Assembly: GCA_037126765.1 (NCBI GenBank) | Contig: JBBCBC010000029.1 | Span: 30,130,052 to 30,194,051, forward strand | Origin: Stenogyne calaminthoides | Lineage: Eukaryota; Streptophyta; Magnoliopsida; Lamiales; Lamiaceae | Length of the DNA stretch: 64,000 nucleotides | Reading direction: 5' to 3' | Shown: positions 47,396 through 59,266 of the stretch, one piece after another | Numbering within the stretch: position 1 is the stretch's first letter | How the letters are laid out: every line of letters begins with the position of its first letter | Notes under the pieces: generated by a model | The model's input: the letters and a program-made list of their open reading frames with translations, nothing else | Databases searched by the model: none | Told to the model about the DNA's origin: nothing | Made by a program: the position numbers and the translations under genes

Positions 47396-50021
47396 ATTTT
47401 TTTTTCTAATTATAGATTTTGGAAAAAGTTTGATTAAAAATAATAATTTAATAAAAAATTGTATTAATGTGAGAAGTGAACTATTAAGTGGTGTAAAAAT
47501 TAAAAAGATTATAATATTTGCATATTTAAGTTAATGATATTTAATAAATATTCATAAGCTACAAAAAGCATCACTTTTCAACTTTTAATTTATACTAATT
47601 TTTAAGAATTTATTTAATCTAATAAAAGATAAAAAAACATTTTAAATTTCTTATGTATACAATTTTAGATCACTATAATCATTTATAATTTTTTGCAGAT
47701 CTGACACCCCATAATATACTTTTGTTCGATATATAGGTGATGATTGGGCCTATAGGCCCAACTATTTTTAACCCTATTTCAATCCTAATTTAGTATTTTG
47801 TAATTTTTTGAAAATTTTGTAAACTCTTATTATTTTATCGTGTCACATACATAAAGCTTAGTATTAGAGAGCATGAAATGCAATAATATTACTTCAAAGT
47901 ATAAGATCAATTATAGAATTTTTATTAAATTTTAATGGAATAAATAAGTAAAATAATTTTTTAAATATATACACTGGCTAGATGAGAGACGAAAAGAAAG
48001 ATCTATAATAGATCTTTTTAAAACTTCTTTATCATTTTTTAAAAATAATAAACAACTTATAGTAATGAAAATGCAATTTGATAATAAAGTAACCGTGCGT
48101 AACTTTTTTTTTTCATATTAATAATTACGTATTATAAAATAAATTTTATCTTATATAATAATATTTTTGTGTAATGGGTTGTTTTAACCCAAATTTTTAT
48201 GAAGATTGTGTTTTATGATATGAATTATCGACACTAAAATACGAATTGTAGTAAGTGTTTTTATAATAAATGGACATATAAAAAGAAATAAAACGACGTA
48301 ATTTATATTTTCAAAAATTTCTTTGTTTATTGATTAAAATGATTATTTATAGAGTCGTATATTTATATTTTATTAAAACAAATTAATAAAAAAACCAAAT
48401 TTAAAAAATAAATATACACCAAAATATGAGTTGATACTTTTTTTAACGGAAAAAATAGCGCAAAAAAGAAAATGATTATTTCTTCTAATTTGTATTTTTA
48501 CATTTTAATTTGTTCAGTGTAAAATAAGTTAAACATTTTACTAAAATTAATTGTATATTTAAAAAATACACTTGAATTGCACGGATAAATATTTTCTTTA
48601 TCAATTGGCCCCCGCAGTTGTAGATCCTGACTCCGTCCTGATCGGTGCCCTTGATTTACATAATATATTTTGGTACATTTTTTTTAACTTTTGAATGATG
48701 ATGGTATTGCAATAATAGAAAGGTTGCTACTATTAGCTAGCAATTTTTATATGGATGCTCTATTCTTTTTTAATGGACAAGATAATGAATTAATTACATC
48801 ATTTATTCGTGTGAATTTTCGGTTATTTCACAGCACTAATTATTGCAAAGTTTTTTTCCTTGGCCTTTCCTACATTGTGGTAGCAATTTAATTTTGCCAT
48901 TTTCTAGTAGCAAGTAGCAAAGCACCTATATCTAAACGTAAAGTACAAGTTTTCTTGAAATGTAACAAAGATACTTTTGCATGAGTTTTCAAGAGAAATT
49001 GCAGTATAGATGAATTCTCAATGTTTATTTAAGCTTTTGTATTATTATTATTATACAACATTATTTGAATTTTCTAATCAATTTCGTATAATACAAGTTG
49101 TAATTTAATACAAAAAATTATACAAATTGCAAATTGGTACATGTTGTAATAAATTGATACATGTTGCAAATCGATATTTATAGAATAAGTCACCGGTGAA
49201 ACTTGCTTATAGTATAAAATTTATATCATTACACTTACAGACTAATATCACTACACTTATCAATTAATATCATTACACCTTATAAATTAATATTTTAATA
49301 TTATGTTATTAATGGTATTAGCTTATAAAGTAGTGATATTTATTTATAAGAAATTTATAGAAATTTTGTAATAGATTATATAAAGTATTTGATTAATAAT
49401 GTATCTTATTATAAAATCTATAACATCTCATATAAAGAGATAAGAAAATATGAGGGACAAATAAGAAAATATGAGGGACACTTGTATGTGACGGTCTTAC
49501 GATAGAGATAAGAAAATTTGGGGATTGACACTTTAACATTTTGGAAGGTGTTGATTTTTGCTAGTTTGTATCTATCTCATGTATGAGACCGTTTCATACG
49601 AATTTTTGTCAAAAAATATAAATGTAAAGTTGAGATTAAATTCAAAACTAGAATAGTTGAGATTAGAGAAATTTTCAAATAATGTAAAAATTTTTCCTAA
49701 AAATTTGTCATTATATATATTAATTAAAGATTTCAACATTATTTGTATTCCCTATATCAGTTACTATTGAAGTAAACGGCGACGGCGTCAACAGTAAGAT
49801 AGAGTCGCATTTCACTATTTTAGAAACGCTGTTTGTTTCAGTAAGATGCTACGACATCGTTTTGTAAAGAGTGACGGTTATCAAATAGACAACCGCTCCC
49901 TTTCATACTCCCTATCCGTCCTGATTTTGATTATCCGTTTTCCATAAATAGTCATCCTAATTTTGTTTATCCATTTCCAAATAAGGCAATAAAGCAACAT
50001 TCAATACTATTTAATAGGAGT

Positions 50022-50495
50022 TTTATCAATTCGCGTAAAAGATGGTAAAACTATCAATTTAAGGCTCGAAAGATTTTTCCTATCGATTCAAGGCCGAAAG
50101 ATAAAAACTATCAATCCAGGTGAAAGATAAAACTATCAATTCGGCGCTTTATAAATTTTAAGGTCATGTTTGACACTAAAACCCCAAAACCCGAACACTA
50201 AACCCTAATCTCTAAACGATGTCTCCTAAACTCGAACCATGAACCCTAAACCCCGAATCAGAAACTTTGAACCGTAAACCCTAAAAATAAAAAAAAAAGA
50301 AACATAAAATAAGGATATGAAATATAAATTGTCAAACACTGGCTTTAAAATGTGTGAGCCTCAAATTGATAGTTTTTATCTTTCGTGCCCGGAATCGATA
50401 GTTTTCTATCTTTCAGGTCTTGAATCGATAGGAAAAATCTTTAAGACCTTAAATTGATAGTTTTGTCATCTTTCAGGCCCTGAATTGACATTTTT
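50022..50495. mobile_element. Foldback element with internal repeats and telomere-like core
   Basis: Arms of about 130 bp are inverted: the left reads AAACTATCAATTTAAGG... GATTTTTCCTATCGATTCAAG ... GAAAGATAAAAACTATCAAT, and the reversed right arm repeats this order closely. Each arm contains several copies of a unit of about 30 bp, ACTATC(A/G)ATT...GAAAGATA. Between the arms, at about 50190-50290, CCCTAAA/CCTAAA words recur (ACTAAACCCTAATC, GAACCCTAAACCCC, CGTAAACCCTAAA), a degenerate telomere-like tract. It ends about 800 bp before the PPCS start codon. Confidence 0.7.
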
Positions 50496-51319
50496 TTATT
50501 TAATACTATTATTTTTCTCTACCAAAATCTTTTTATATCATTTAATACTATTATTTTTTTTACCAAACTCACTTTACCCACTTTATACTATTTAATATTA
50601 TTATCTTTATTTTTTTTAATTTCCGTGTCAGTAAATGGATAATAAAAAATAGGATTGATGGAGAATTATATATAGGAATCCATACTGTAATTCAGCTCCA
50701 AATATTCCAATTACAAACCGCCATAACCAGCGCCCCCACCCTCCGCCTTCCTCACGGCGGCGCCGACAAAGCCCACCCCTTTTCCTCACGGCGTTTGTCC
50801 TCCCCCCTTGCTGTAAGGTTTCTGTTGAAGTTTAAAAAAATCTTCAAATTTATGTTTTCTGCTAATTGTATGGTAACTGCTGCTGAGTTTTAATTTTTCT
50901 TCTGGATTTTTCTTTTTCAAAATACTTTCAACTTCTCTAAATTGAGGTAAAAACACTTCATTTCAAGCACTAGCCAATTTTGATTTTTCTATAACAATCA
51001 ATTATGATCACTACATTAAAAGAACGAGCAATTGCGAACACACCCCTTTTGTTGCCCATAATGTGTTTGATGAATGTCCCATGAGAATTTTCGAAACAAT
51101 GCTGAAGCATTTGATGGAATTGAAATTTCATGTTATGTTCATAGTTCAATCATTTACTCGGGTGGGCTTGTTATCCCTTTATTCATGCCACATTTTTGTT
51201 CCAAATTTGTGTTTCTCAATCTGGAAACTACAAATGCAATACATATACTGAGATACGTAGCTTTCCGAATCCTCAAATTTCATATTCCAATTTGTTAGTG
51301 GTAGCAGACTCATCTAACG

Positions 51320-53892
51320 ATGGATGCATCAAATGAAGAAACAACTAATGCAGACATCAAGGCTTTCTTTGTTTCGGCTCCTCCTTTGAAGGATGGGGCT
51401 GAAATCAATAGAAAGTTAGAAGAATTTATAAAGAAAAACTCAAATTCAGGCAAGTCTAATTATCTTTAGTACACACTCATAATTCTACTGCAAGATGTTA
51501 TATATCGTTGTCTAATATGTTAACATTTATCTTCAGAGATTGGAAAACGCACTAAGATAGTATGTGTGACATCTGGAGGAACAACTGTTCCTTTGGAGCA
51601 GCGATGTGTTCGTTTCATTGACAACTTCAGCTCAGGTTCTAGAGGAGCTGCATCCACGGAGTAAGCTACATTTATGCTATATTTCATTTCGATCATTTTG
51701 TATTTTGTTGCTTGTATTTTTGACAGCTGGCAGTTGAATAATGAAACTGCAGATATTTTTTGAAGGCTGGATATGCTGTAGTATTTCTTTATCGTAGGTG
51801 GGTTCTTTTACTTATAAACTATTACTTTTGCAATCACTTTTTTTATTCCACAACCTGTTTGGAGTGACGAGCATGTGAATTGAATGCAGGGGAACCTTCC
51901 AGCCATATTGCCGATCACTTCCGGATGATCCTTTGCTTGAATGTTTGGAAGTTACGAATGAATCAAATGTAACGGGTTGGTAATCTCTTTATTATCATCA
52001 AATAACGCATCACATGAGATAAAAATGCTCTAGGATGTTATGATTTGAATTCATTATTTCTTTACCTAGAAATATTTTCTCTTTATGTTTAGAAAGCATT
52101 GCCCCTCTTAATATTATCGTCAATTTGCTTTGATTTTTTATTTTTATAGAACATGTATTCGTTCTTTGCTTGTGTAATGTTTGGTTTACCTTTCAGTGCA
52201 CCCAAAAATGCAAAAACAGTCAAAGAAGCCATCAGTGAGAATCATGCTGTAAGAGTCATCGGTGTTCATATAATTAATTGTTCTGCTTGTGTTTTGTGTG
52301 ATTAAAAAAGCACTCCGGACTTGTCCATTTTGTTGCAGGCAGCTACCAGAGGCACCTTGTTGAAACTGCCATATACAACAATATTTGAGTATCTTCAGGT
52401 TTGCCTTTGTCAAGACGTCTTTTGGAATTTATGCTCATAAGACTTAACGTCCATAGAATTTCTTGAAGCTTCTGCATCTCTATGAGCTCCTTTTTTTCAC
52501 ACCTCATTTGAGGATTTTATCCATTTGTGTTTCATGAATTAATATAAACTTATGGTGAATATGTTTCCAATGTGTCGACATTTAACCCCCGTCACTTTTC
52601 AGTAAATCCTATGTCTCTGCAAAGATGTTCTTTTGATTAAACTTTGGTAATTGATTTTCTCACCAATATTTTTTGTAAATTAATTTTGTAAAACCACAAA
52701 TATATTGGGTTGATCCAAGATAGATATTACAAGGTTCTCATCTTAATGAAGATCCTACAGTTACTAAGTCTACCTTTCATTTTAAATGACATTCCACCAC
52801 CTATGTAATGATTAGGTATTTGTCAAGAAAGCCATCTACTGCCGAGTTTCAGTTGGTATGTGTGCCTGTGGTAATGGAGCTGGTAACTGAGCGCAGTTTT
52901 TGTGTACAAGGATTAGGAAGAAGAAATAAAAGTTTATTAGGATATTTGATCAGTCCAACATAACATGTTAAATTGCATTATCTGTAATTGCGCTCATTTC
53001 ATCTTTTTCTTCTTCTAGTGGTGGTATAGATGGACACTAAATATGGGGTTATTCCTAGTCAGGATTTAATTGCTTGTTAATTTGCAAGTCCCAAGCCTAC
53101 ACAGTTTATGTAGTTTTTTCCTTCATTTACCTAAATCACTATCTTGTATGCTGTGCAGATTCTGCAAATGATTGCTCTGTCAATGAGAAGCCTTGAATCG
53201 AGTGCTTTGTTTTATCTTGCTGCAGCCGTTTCTGATTTTTATGTGCCGTGGGAGAGCATGGTAATCAACCAATCTACTCAAGATCCCATGTCGGAATTTA
53301 ATGTGGAAAACAAGTCGATTATGTTAGTACTATAAAGTTTGAGAAATAGGAAAAAACTAGAAAAAACGAAAAAAAATTTGAGTACCTTTAAGCTTCAGTC
53401 TGTTTTGTTAAACAACGATTGTGTAATTGCAGGCAGTGCACAAGATTCAATCTGCATCAGGTCCACTAGACATGCGTCTTGCTCAGGTCCCAAAGATGCT
53501 TTCGGTTTTGAGGAAAGATTTGGCACCCAAAGCCTTTTGCATATCATTTAAGGTGATATATTTCTTTCACATTTCTGTAAAATCCAACTATGATATTTAT
53601 ATAAGTGCAAAAATGAAGATGATTTGTTGATGATCTTATAAAACCCAATGTGCAGCTCGAGACGGATATAAAGATTCTGCTGGAGAAGGCGAATATGGCT
53701 CTCAAAAAGTACAATATGGATATGGTGGTGGCTAACGAGCTTTTAACCCGTAAAGAGGAAGTCATCGTCGTCACAAAGTCTGGAAACATCACAGTTCAAC
53801 GGGACAAGACTCGCCCGACTGCTGACGTGGAAGAGCCTCTGATTAAGCTCATTGTTGATAAGCATTCCACCTATGCAAGTTCAGATTCATAA
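51320..53892 (+). CDS. Phosphopantothenate-cysteine ligase (CoA biosynthesis), one frameshift as written
   Basis: Joins 4'-phosphopantothenate to cysteine, the second step from pantothenate to CoA. Nine exons: 51320-51449, 51537-51660, 51753-51797, 51890-51975, 52197-52248, 52339-52398, 53159-53260, 53433-53552 and 53656-53892. Landmarks in order: VCVTSGGTTVPLE (nucleotide-binding start), VRFIDNFSSGSRGAASTE, FLKAGYAVVFLYRRGTFQPY, FYLAAAVSDFYVPW, SGPLDMRLAQVPKML, and AFCISFKLETD with VVANELLTRKEEV. Without a flavin decarboxylase domain it is the stand-alone eukaryotic CoaB type. Exon 5 is one base short: with a sixth A in the run 52204-52208 it reads HPKNAKTVKEAISENHA into AATRGTLLKLPY, and the total becomes 318 residues. 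As written it stops in exon 6. Intron 1 has a GC donor. The C-rich stretch from about 50710 is probably 5' UTR. Confidence 0.88.
51450..51536 (+). other. GC-AG intron in the PPCS gene
   Basis: The donor reads TCAG|GCAAGT, an ideal GC-donor context, and the acceptor is CTTCAG. The nearby GTCTAA would put the next exon out of frame, whereas the GC donor gives SEIGKRTKIVCVTSGGTT in phase. Confidence 0.8.
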
Positions 53893-54536
53893 CTGTTTAG
53901 ATCTACAGCTGCTTTATGTCCAAAAAGGGGCTCAAGTGGAAATACTCTGCTTTCTCTTTATAATGTTTTCTTGCATTTGGTTCAAGTGTTTAACACGTGA
54001 TGACTGATTGGCCAATTTGCTTTTTTGCTATTTTTTTACTTTTTGAGAAATTGAATAAAATGTGATTTCGATTATTATTGGATTCTACTCAGAGATTGAA
54101 GCAATGTTTGAGATTTTTGGCTTCTACTCAGTTAATATTAGTTCTACAAAATATTATTTCTACAAATTTTAATGCAACTAAAATTCATAGGGGAAAAATT
54201 ACTTATAGGTAAATTGCAATCCTGAAATGTACCAATTAATAAGTCTTCCAAATTCATAAAGGTACTCTTTGTTTGCGGATTAAGATTATTAATTTTATGA
54301 AAAATTTGCAGCATTGATCAAACAAGGCTCAGTAATTCAAGAACATGTTCTTTTTAACACCAATTTAAAGTACTTAAATTATAACTAGTATAATTACTTA
54401 AACAATATATACAGAGTGTCACATGCTTTATAAGCAGTAGGACATTAAATTGATACCATCTAAGCAAAAACTATGTACATTAACATTTTATATGTCTCAT
54501 CTAGTGATGCTTCTCCCGTCTCATTCATGTAGGTTG
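53893..54536. other. Convergent intergenic region between PPCS and TGA
   Basis: The 3' ends of two converging genes face each other over about 640 bp. It must hold both 3' UTRs. AT-rich, with no repeat or gene seen. Confidence 0.6.
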
Positions 54537-56413
54537 TTACACAGATTCGCGAGGGCAACAAGCGGACCAGAGCGAGCTGAGTGCTCGTAGACGTTGAAAG
54601 TACTCTCCGAACGCAACCAATCCCGTTGCTGCTTGGCGAGTTGTCAAAATACGCGCCATATGCTGCAAAGTTTGCTCTCGAAGATGATCAGCCTGTTTCA
54701 AAATCAATCATATTATATCACCCCTTTTTTTTTCGTGTAAAGGGTATTTTAGTCTTTTCACATATAGACGTACTAAGGTATTGAACCTTAACTGACTAGA
54801 CTAATATTTTTTTAGTCTCATTTATCATGGTACCTGATTTATGAAGCTCTCGAGACATTCAAAGTTTTCGCGAGCTAAAGCCGTGTGGGAGCTGTAATTT
54901 GCAACTCCGGCGGCTAGAAACGAGACGCTTTGTGCTAGGGTTTGTTGAAGCTTTTCCATCCCTTGTGACAAAGCATCCTCAGCTTGCATACAAGAATGCT
55001 TTAACTTGTCTACACTAGCATTTTGTTGATCTGTCAAAGGTTGTAGTTGAGCCATTACCACCTATATATTAAAAACAAATAAACAAACTCATGAATATTA
55101 GACTTATGAGCAAGTTTCTTGTGCAAATTTTCACCGTTCAAATAATTTTAAATGGGTAAATTATCCCGTTTAAAATTGAATCATAAAATAAAATAATTAA
55201 ATTCGTGAAAATTTGCATAAAAGTGTTTGCGTAGATTCAAAATCAAAGCTCGAATTATGTAATGCCATATATATCTTTTCTAGTTGATCAAGAATTGTTG
55301 TTACATTGATGAGTTCAGAGGGTTTAAACCCTCCTATCCATAAGAAGAACCGCTCGACTGAGGTTCTCCACGTCCCGGAAACTAAATAAAAAGCATCCGC
55401 CCTAGCAGCATCTCTCTTCATACGAAAGAGCTCGCAATAATGGTTCAACACATTCTCCACCATTATACGTAGCTCCATGTCGCCAATAGGCGATTGCAGG
55501 GCGTTCCTCAGATCACACATCTTTCGCTCCTGCTCGTCTATCCAATGCGAGTATTTTATCTCAAATGTCGCAATTCCTGCACGTTAATCAAATCATGATC
55601 GACCAATCAATCCCCTTTAATTTTTATTTTTTAAAATTTCCACTATACATGTAATAATTTTTTTAATTTATATATAATATTATGAGTTTTGACCCCTTAC
55701 TTAAAATGAAATTCTGAATCCGTTCCTATAATACCTGAGTTTACTGTCCCACATAAGCCCATGTTTGCATTTGCAATAACCATGCCCTGCTGCCGAGCTC
55801 TCTCCAGTTCCAACTCCAACTGCGCGAGCTTCAAACGGTTCGTCTCCAGTTGCTGAACGTACGCCTACGCGTACGAACATGACACAATAAACAAAATATA
55901 AAATCGGGATATAAAAACTAAACCCGAAAAACAACACAAGTCTATCAAAAATCACCAAACCTTCTTTCTCAGCCTGCTTTTCCTTGCAGCTTCCCTGTTT
56001 TGCGCTAACCGCCTCTGTATCTGTTAAAAATCAACACAAAAAACGCGAATTCAGCCATTTTTTTTCCTTCTTCATTCGTCAAGATTATGCATATTTCTCA
56101 CCTTCTCTGTGAGACTCTTGGTACCATTTTCGCCACGCTCGATTGATTTATCAGAAGTATATTCAATCTGGAAACCATTTTCATTCAACAAAAAATGAGC
56201 AAATAAGATATAGTATTAGTTCATTTGAAAGTAATACTATACGACTATTACTTGTTCATCCACCTTATCGTCTGTTTTGGAATCCGACTCTGTGATCAAA
56301 CAAACGGGGCTGATATTTCCATCGAATGTGTCGTCCCACATGCTGATTTGGTGCATCGGCTCGTACAAACACACCCTGCTTGACGGCGCGAATTGTGTCG
56401 TTGGAGTGGTCAT
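54537..56413 (-). CDS. TGA-class bZIP transcription factor, clade I (TGA1/TGA4-like)
   Basis: Seven coding exons: 56413-56252, 56167-56102, 56020-55961, 55864-55735, 55576-55305, 55061-54834 and 54692-54537, all in phase; 357 residues. TGA factors bind TGACG motifs and work with NPR1 in salicylate defence; clade I members also act in nitrate response. The N-terminus has the clade I phrase YEPMHQISMWDD. The basic region is RRLAQNREAARKSRLRKK, followed by the short leucine zipper AYVQQLETNRLKLAQLE. The DOG1/TGA domain shows FEIKYSHWIDEQER, SGTWRTSVERFFLWIGGFKP, QAEDALSQGMEKLQQTLA and ILTTRQAA...GEYFQRLRALSSLW. By alignment from memory, the first cysteine of the TGA1 redox pair is replaced (NASVDKLKHSC, with only the second kept). 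It is transcribed toward PPCS. Confidence 0.92.
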
Positions 56414-58886
56414 TTTTGCAACCTGGAAAATGGACAGGGGAAAACAGAGGATCAGTTATAGAATGAACAAACAATTAATCAATCAAAACAGAGGTGTGAT
56501 GAGATTTATCGAGTTCTTAACTTAAATAGGAAGTGGTGAAATTTGAATGATGATTTGAAGAAAAGGAGGAGAAGGATTAAGATGAAGAAACAGAAAGAAA
56601 AGCCCAGAAAGAGCATTAGAGTAAGAAGAGAGAATCTTGATTATATGATCCCCAACTTTATAATGGTTTTCAACAACTCTTGACTACTTAAACAAATCTC
56701 TCGACCCATTTTAACTCTCTTTTTGGAGGAAAATTTTTTTACTCAAAATAATTGTTTATTTGCACTAATCTAATAATGTTCAGTCGAAATAACTAATACT
56801 GACCAATTAATACATTTAATCCTACAACTAATACTTCCTCCATCTCATATTTAATTGAACATTTACTGTACACACGAGTTTTAAGAAAAAATAATTATTT
56901 ATTATTATTGAAATAGATAAAGTTGGGGTCTGGGGTTAAATGATAAAGTAGTGACATTTGTGTAAATTAAATTGAATAGAGTTGACTTTAGTATTAAAAA
57001 AGTAATGATATTATTTATAATATTAAGATGTTTGAAGGGTATAGATAAAAGAAAAAAATATTTTATTATTATTTATAAAAATGTTCAATTGAGTTTAGAA
57101 CGAACATTTTTATAAATATTCAATTGAATTAGTGACGGAGAAAGTATCTTTTAACATGCACTTAAATTGGGCAGTGCAATTGGTACCAAATAACGTTACT
57201 TCATTGTGGGTAAAACTCACAAGAGAGTTAATTTCTAAAAGCCAATAAAATTTAACAAAAGAGATCAAATTTTTGAGTTGGAAATCAGCCACCTCACACG
57301 ATAAGCATAAATTTTACTTTGTTATAAAGCAGCTTTTTACAGGCCAGAGTTGATAAATTACACGTAAAGATTCACTCATATCTTATATATAAATAGGCTG
57401 TGAACATGACAAGCATTTCATGTTTATTTACTTTAACCAAACAAGGTACTAAATTATCACAGCACAAAATCTTGCAATCTCAAAGCAATAAAACAGTCAA
57501 ACAGTTGACACATTTCCCCCCCAACTTTTGGGAGGGACTAATCAGCAAGTGACACAGTTACAAAATGTGGGCCCACAAAAGATTTAAATTAATTTGATTA
57601 AATAAAAGTACTAATCTTGGTTCAAATTTATTGATAAAATGCTTGTTTAAAGAAAAATGCAATGAGATTACTAGATTAAGCTAAATAGTTCATATATATG
57701 GCTAAAGATTGCTTAGAGTTTTGAAATTGTTAGGGAATATTATAGGTTTCGCTCCCTATATAGAATACAAGAAATACTTATCCAAATTATAGTGCTCTAA
57801 ATGTTCATAATGCTTGTACATTAGTATCAAATCCATTCTAATTTTGGTAGTTAAATTTATTTTTCCCATTTTGGTAAAATTCTGTATTCGTACATTAACA
57901 GAATGTACTTAGTTAGGAATAGTGAAATGGGCACACCTTTAAGTGAAAAAATGCAGAATAATAAAAGTATGTTTCCTGAGAGGATTTCAACAATATCATA
58001 CTAAAGCAAAGCAGTTTTTTGAGGTGATTATTATACTTTGTTTCATACTAGAATTTAATAATTCTTTGTATTCATCTCATCTCAGATCAATATTATTACT
58101 TTTAACCAAGAGTGAAGGTTTAATAAAGTTTATATATGGTCTTTTATTTTTATTTTTAATTTTTCATGTTATCTCAAATGTTATATAGAATTCATATATA
58201 ATGGTGTTTGTTCTATAAAATGCAATATCCTTCTTAGAATCCCCCTTCGACATTAATTTATACTGAAAACTGATACGACTACTTAAATAATTAGTTGATT
58301 TACGGATGAATACTGAATAATCACGAAAGGTAAAAATAAAATCGACTCTCATTTAAATTGAGTATTGTAATTTTTCTGAGCAAGAATTTACATCTCAAAC
58401 CCTCTATGTTTCAAATTATTTTTATAGAAAAATAAAATAAAATCGATTTTTGTTACATTATAATGGCTTTTCTAAATCAAGAAAGCCATAGAAAAAAAAG
58501 TAGTGGCCCTCATCTTTTACTTAACCAATTATCCAAGCTTTTGGAAAGCAGAAGAAAGAAAGCAAACAATATCACTATTTTCCCCACATAGCATCAGAAA
58601 GTAACTAATATGTATGTGGGAAAACTCTTCTAATATAGTATCCAAATAAAAAGACCAATAAGTGGACATCACGCATTAAAAAATCAACAATTATAAAGTA
58701 CCAAAAAAAAAATTTAGACCTGAATCTTAGCATAGATTCTGCAAGTAATTATGAATATACTTCCAATTTAAAAACTTTTGGGGTATGTTTGGTACGAATT
58801 CACAAGTTAGACTTTGAAATTTTGATCTCACATCATGTATTCAAAATCGAAACAAGATTTTTGTTCTATACAATCAAGTGGCTCTC

Positions 58887-59099
58887 ATGTGCATCTAGGT
58901 GCATCATACATTTATAGTCGTTTTAAAAACATGCAATTTATTATAATAAAATATGCAACTTGTTTACACTTAATCGTACAAGTATCTTTTCATATTAATA
59001 GTTGCACGGTTCAGTGGTCCAGTGTAAACAAGTTGTTTCTTTCAATATAACACGTTGCATGTTTTCTAAATACACTATGAATTCACGATGCACCTATAT
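58887..59099. mobile_element. MITE, family 1, copy 3
   Basis: Both inverted ends survive: TGCATCTAGGTGCATC at the left and, reversed, ATAGGTGCATCGTG at the right. The interior shares AACTTGTTTACACTTAATCG, GTTCAGTG...AGTGTAAACAAGTTG and CAATATAACACGTTGCATG with the copies at 487-695 and 8833-9022. This is the most complete of the three. Confidence 0.65.
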
Positions 59100-59110
59100 A
59101 CAAGATTTAA

Positions 59111-59266
59111 GATTTAGCCCTATACAATCATATGTACAATATTTTGTAGCACAAGATGATGTAATATGTGTATTGAACAAATATTATACAAGATTTAGCC
59201 TTATACAATCATATGTACAATATTTTGTAGCACAAGATGATGTAATATGTGTATTGAACAAATATT
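59111..59266 (+). repeat. 81-bp tandem duplication
   Basis: Two adjacent units starting GATTTAGCC(C/T)TATACAATC and running through TATTTTGTAGCACAAGATGA to GAACAAATATT. They differ at about one position in 75, so the duplication is recent. Translated repeats appear in an open frame, but it begins inside a MITE and is not a credible gene. Confidence 0.9.

Larger units (their letters stand above)
42334..50690. other. Repeat-rich intergenic spacer
   Basis: No gene is supported across 8.3 kb; open frames at 42420-42644 (-), 42682-42975, 43593-43793 and 48691-48891 lack family features. The spacer holds a duplicated block (42627-42773 / 44486-44626), a hAT-like MITE (about 44071-44345), a foldback (about 45030-45205), a 1.8-kb-spaced duplication (about 44920-45600 / 46695-47395), and a foldback with telomere-like interior (50022-50495). 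Stretches 43000-44050 and 47400-49950 show nothing more than A/T richness and a GAGACCGTTTCAT word near 49580. Confidence 0.5.

Noticed and set aside
50190..50290. True interstitial telomere block
   Set aside because: The CCCTAAA words are few and degenerate and lie between the arms of a foldback element; not a telomere array.
51063..51298. Overlapping frames just upstream of PPCS
   Set aside because: They lie in the presumed 5' leader or leader intron; no family likeness.
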